Source: Alphaproteobacteria bacterium (lineage in GTDB: Bacteria > Pseudomonadota > Alphaproteobacteria > RF32 > CAG-239). Taken from it: DNA of 5,875 bases. The stretch covers positions 1 through 5,875 of the forward strand of contig JAGDBT010000095.1 of assembly GCA_017958895.1 (NCBI GenBank). Direction: 5' to 3'. Position 1 is the stretch's first letter. Every line of letters starts with the position of its first letter. The translations under genes were made by a program, and so were the position numbers. A model generated the notes under the pieces. That model worked only from the letters and a program-made list of their open reading frames with translations. It was not told where the DNA came from and did no database searches. Shown in pieces: positions 5,274 through 5,875 of this stretch.

Positions 5274-5594
5274 CTATTCTTTAGGTTTTTCGTCAGGCTT
5301 TTCGTGTTCCGAAAACCACAAATTTTTAAGCTCATGACGATACATCCACAAATCTATAATTCCCACGGCCACCATTAAAGCGCCGCAAACATAAAGTATG
5401 TTATACCAATTAAATTCGTCGGCACCCACCATAACATCTTGTTTGGAGATTCGCAAAAACAGCAAAGCAATTGCCGTCATAAAGAAAGAAACAATAAAAG
5501 CCATGGTCCACAAACGATATACCAAATCTTTATTGCCCAAACTCACCGTCAAAACATAAATAAACAAAAGTGCCGTAACCAAATATAATTCCAT
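5274..5594 (-). CDS. small three-helix inner-membrane protein of unknown function
   Basis: A 106-residue protein that I do not recognise. Three hydrophobic segments are visible at about 4-19, 29-47 and 64-84, followed by a charged, Lys/Glu/Pro-rich cytoplasmic-type tail (about 86-106, RHELKNLWFSEHEKPDEKPKE-like composition reduced to KPDEKPKE at the very end). The RH at 86-87 after helix 3 and K/R residues after helix 2 make the topology uncertain. There is no signal-peptide cleavage site or catalytic motif. The ATG at 5594 has AAGGAG (5604-5609) upstream at 9 nt. The gene lies 54 bp upstream of the FAD dehydrogenase on the same strand, so a shared transcript is possible, but no functional link can be inferred from sequence alone. 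The coding potential is supported by the good ribosome binding site and the coherent membrane pattern. Confidence 0.75.
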   Translation of the reverse strand: MELYLVTALLFIYVLTVSLGNKDLVYRLWTMAFIVSFFMTAIALLFLRISKQDVMVGADEFNWYNILYVCGALMVAVGIIDLWMYRHELKNLWFSEHEKPDEKPKE

Positions 5595-5618
5595 GATATC
5601 TCACTCCTTTTCTTTGAA

Positions 5619-5646
5619 AAAGTAGTCATTGTTCGCCGATTTTCAA
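5619..5646 (-). promoter_or_regulatory. weak predicted promoter of the small membrane-protein gene
   Basis: On the minus strand, -35 TTGAAA (5641-5646) and -10 TACTTT (5619-5624) with a 16-bp spacer. The -10 box is poor (3 of 6), so this is only the best candidate in the stretch between the gene start and the tRNA. Confidence 0.28.
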
Positions 5647-5684
5647 GAGTTTTGAAAATAAAATCAAAAAAGCAAAAAAAATTA

Positions 5685-5713
5685 TTGACGTAACCGAAAA
5701 GTTAAGTTAAAAG
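5685..5713 (+). promoter_or_regulatory. predicted promoter of the tRNA-Ser gene
   Basis: -35 TTGACG (5685-5690) matches the consensus at 5 of 6 positions, the spacer is 17 bp and the -10 is TAAAAG (5708-5713). Transcription would start near 5720, leaving a short 5' leader before the mature tRNA at 5726. The upstream flank (5650-5684) is strongly A-rich, like an UP element. Confidence 0.5.
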
Positions 5714-5725
5714 TTATCTCACCAC

Positions 5726-5813
5726 GGAGCGTTGGTAGAGTGGTAATACAGCGGATTGCTAATCCGTCACCGCGAATAACGGTGCAGAGGTTCGAGTCCT
5801 CTACGCTCCGCCA
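5726..5813 (+). tRNA. tRNA-Ser(GCU) with encoded CCA
   Basis: A complete class II tRNA that folds in full. Acceptor GGAGCGT (5726-5732) pairs with ACGCTCC (5803-5809); the discriminator is G5810 and CCA is encoded at 5811-5813. A 3-bp D stem (GTA/TAC) is typical of serine tRNAs. The anticodon stem GCGGA/TCCGT encloses loop TTGCTAA with anticodon GCT at 5758-5760, reading AGU and AGC. The long variable arm CACCG/CGGTG has a 5-bp stem. The T arm is AGAGG TTCGAGT CCTCT. The long variable arm and G discriminator confirm serine identity. It has its own promoter and terminator. The 3' half reappears as an inverted partial copy about 45 bases downstream. Confidence 0.97.
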
Positions 5814-5816
5814 ATC

Positions 5817-5842
5817 AAAAGCCTAGAGAAATCTAGGCTTTT
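5817..5842 (+). terminator. intrinsic terminator of the tRNA-Ser gene
   Basis: AAAAGCCTAGA (5817-5827) and TCTAGGCTTTT (5832-5842) form a perfect 11-bp stem capped by a GAAA tetraloop, ending in a short T run with more T at 5846-5849. It begins 4 nt after the tRNA CCA end. The A/T flanks are symmetrical, so it may also work on the minus strand. Confidence 0.88.
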
Positions 5843-5852
5843 CGGTTTTAAA

Positions 5853-5871
5853 AGTGTAGAGGGCTCGAACC
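5853..5871 (-). repeat. inverted partial copy of the tRNA-Ser T-arm/acceptor strand
   Basis: Read on the minus strand, 5853-5871 matches tRNA positions 5789-5807 (GGTTCGAG...CCTCTAC.CT) at 17 of 19 bases. Both differences are transitions that would be G-U pairs if the plus-strand RNA folded back on itself. The copy lacks the 5' side of a T stem and the CCA end, so it is not a functional tRNA. It may be a remnant of a tRNA gene, an attachment-site-like sequence from a past integration, or the start of a feature outside the window. Confidence 0.5.
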
Positions 5872-5875
5872 GTAA

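Noticed and set aside
5853..5875. Second tRNA gene on the minus strand entering from the right edge
   Set aside because: The 5' side of the T stem would read TACGG, which does not pair with CCTCT, and no CCA or discriminator follows in the minus direction.

Overview
The window looks like a chromosomal segment of an AT-rich Gram-negative bacterium. An outer-membrane beta-barrel with a signal peptide and a C-terminal Phe indicates an outer membrane. The mix of patatin lipase, exported MORN-repeat protein, family 5 uracil-DNA glycosylase and moderate AT content would suit a low-GC alphaproteobacterium such as the host-associated gut lineages, but that placement is inference and is not proven by any marker gene here.

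Layout. Positions 1 to about 645 hold an IS200-type insertion sequence: a lone Y1/HUH transposase on the minus strand, a right-end hairpin near position 25-39, and a left end with a 17-bp inverted repeat over the ribosome binding site plus a second strong hairpin. Next to it is a 14-bp bidirectional terminator. It closes a two-gene minus-strand operon (700-2087) in which an exported MORN-repeat protein is followed by a YjjU-like patatin hydrolase; stop and start codons overlap as TAATG. A further minus-strand gene (2209-2766) encodes a small outer-membrane barrel and has its own terminator. Divergent from it, on the plus strand, is a family 5 uracil-DNA glycosylase (2890-3525) with a good sigma70-type promoter.

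The 125-bp gap between the glycosylase and the convergent FAD-dependent dehydrogenase (3651-5219, minus) has no terminator hairpin. It is filled by about eleven same-orientation, DnaA-box-like units at an 11-12 bp step, including two perfect TGTGGATAA boxes. This is the most striking signal in the window and resembles the cooperative DnaA arrays of replication origins or DnaA-titration loci. A small three-helix membrane protein (5274-5594, minus) lies upstream of the dehydrogenase.

The right edge holds a complete tRNA-Ser(GCU) with encoded CCA, a promoter and a GAAA-loop terminator. Just beyond it is a 19-nt inverted copy of the tRNA T-arm/acceptor strand, cut off by the window edge.

Functionally this is a set of mostly independent transcription units (DNA repair, envelope proteins, a redox enzyme, a lipase operon, a tRNA). 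The regulatory DNA is more unusual than the proteins: the origin-like array, the RBS-sequestering IS end and the inverted tRNA fragment.
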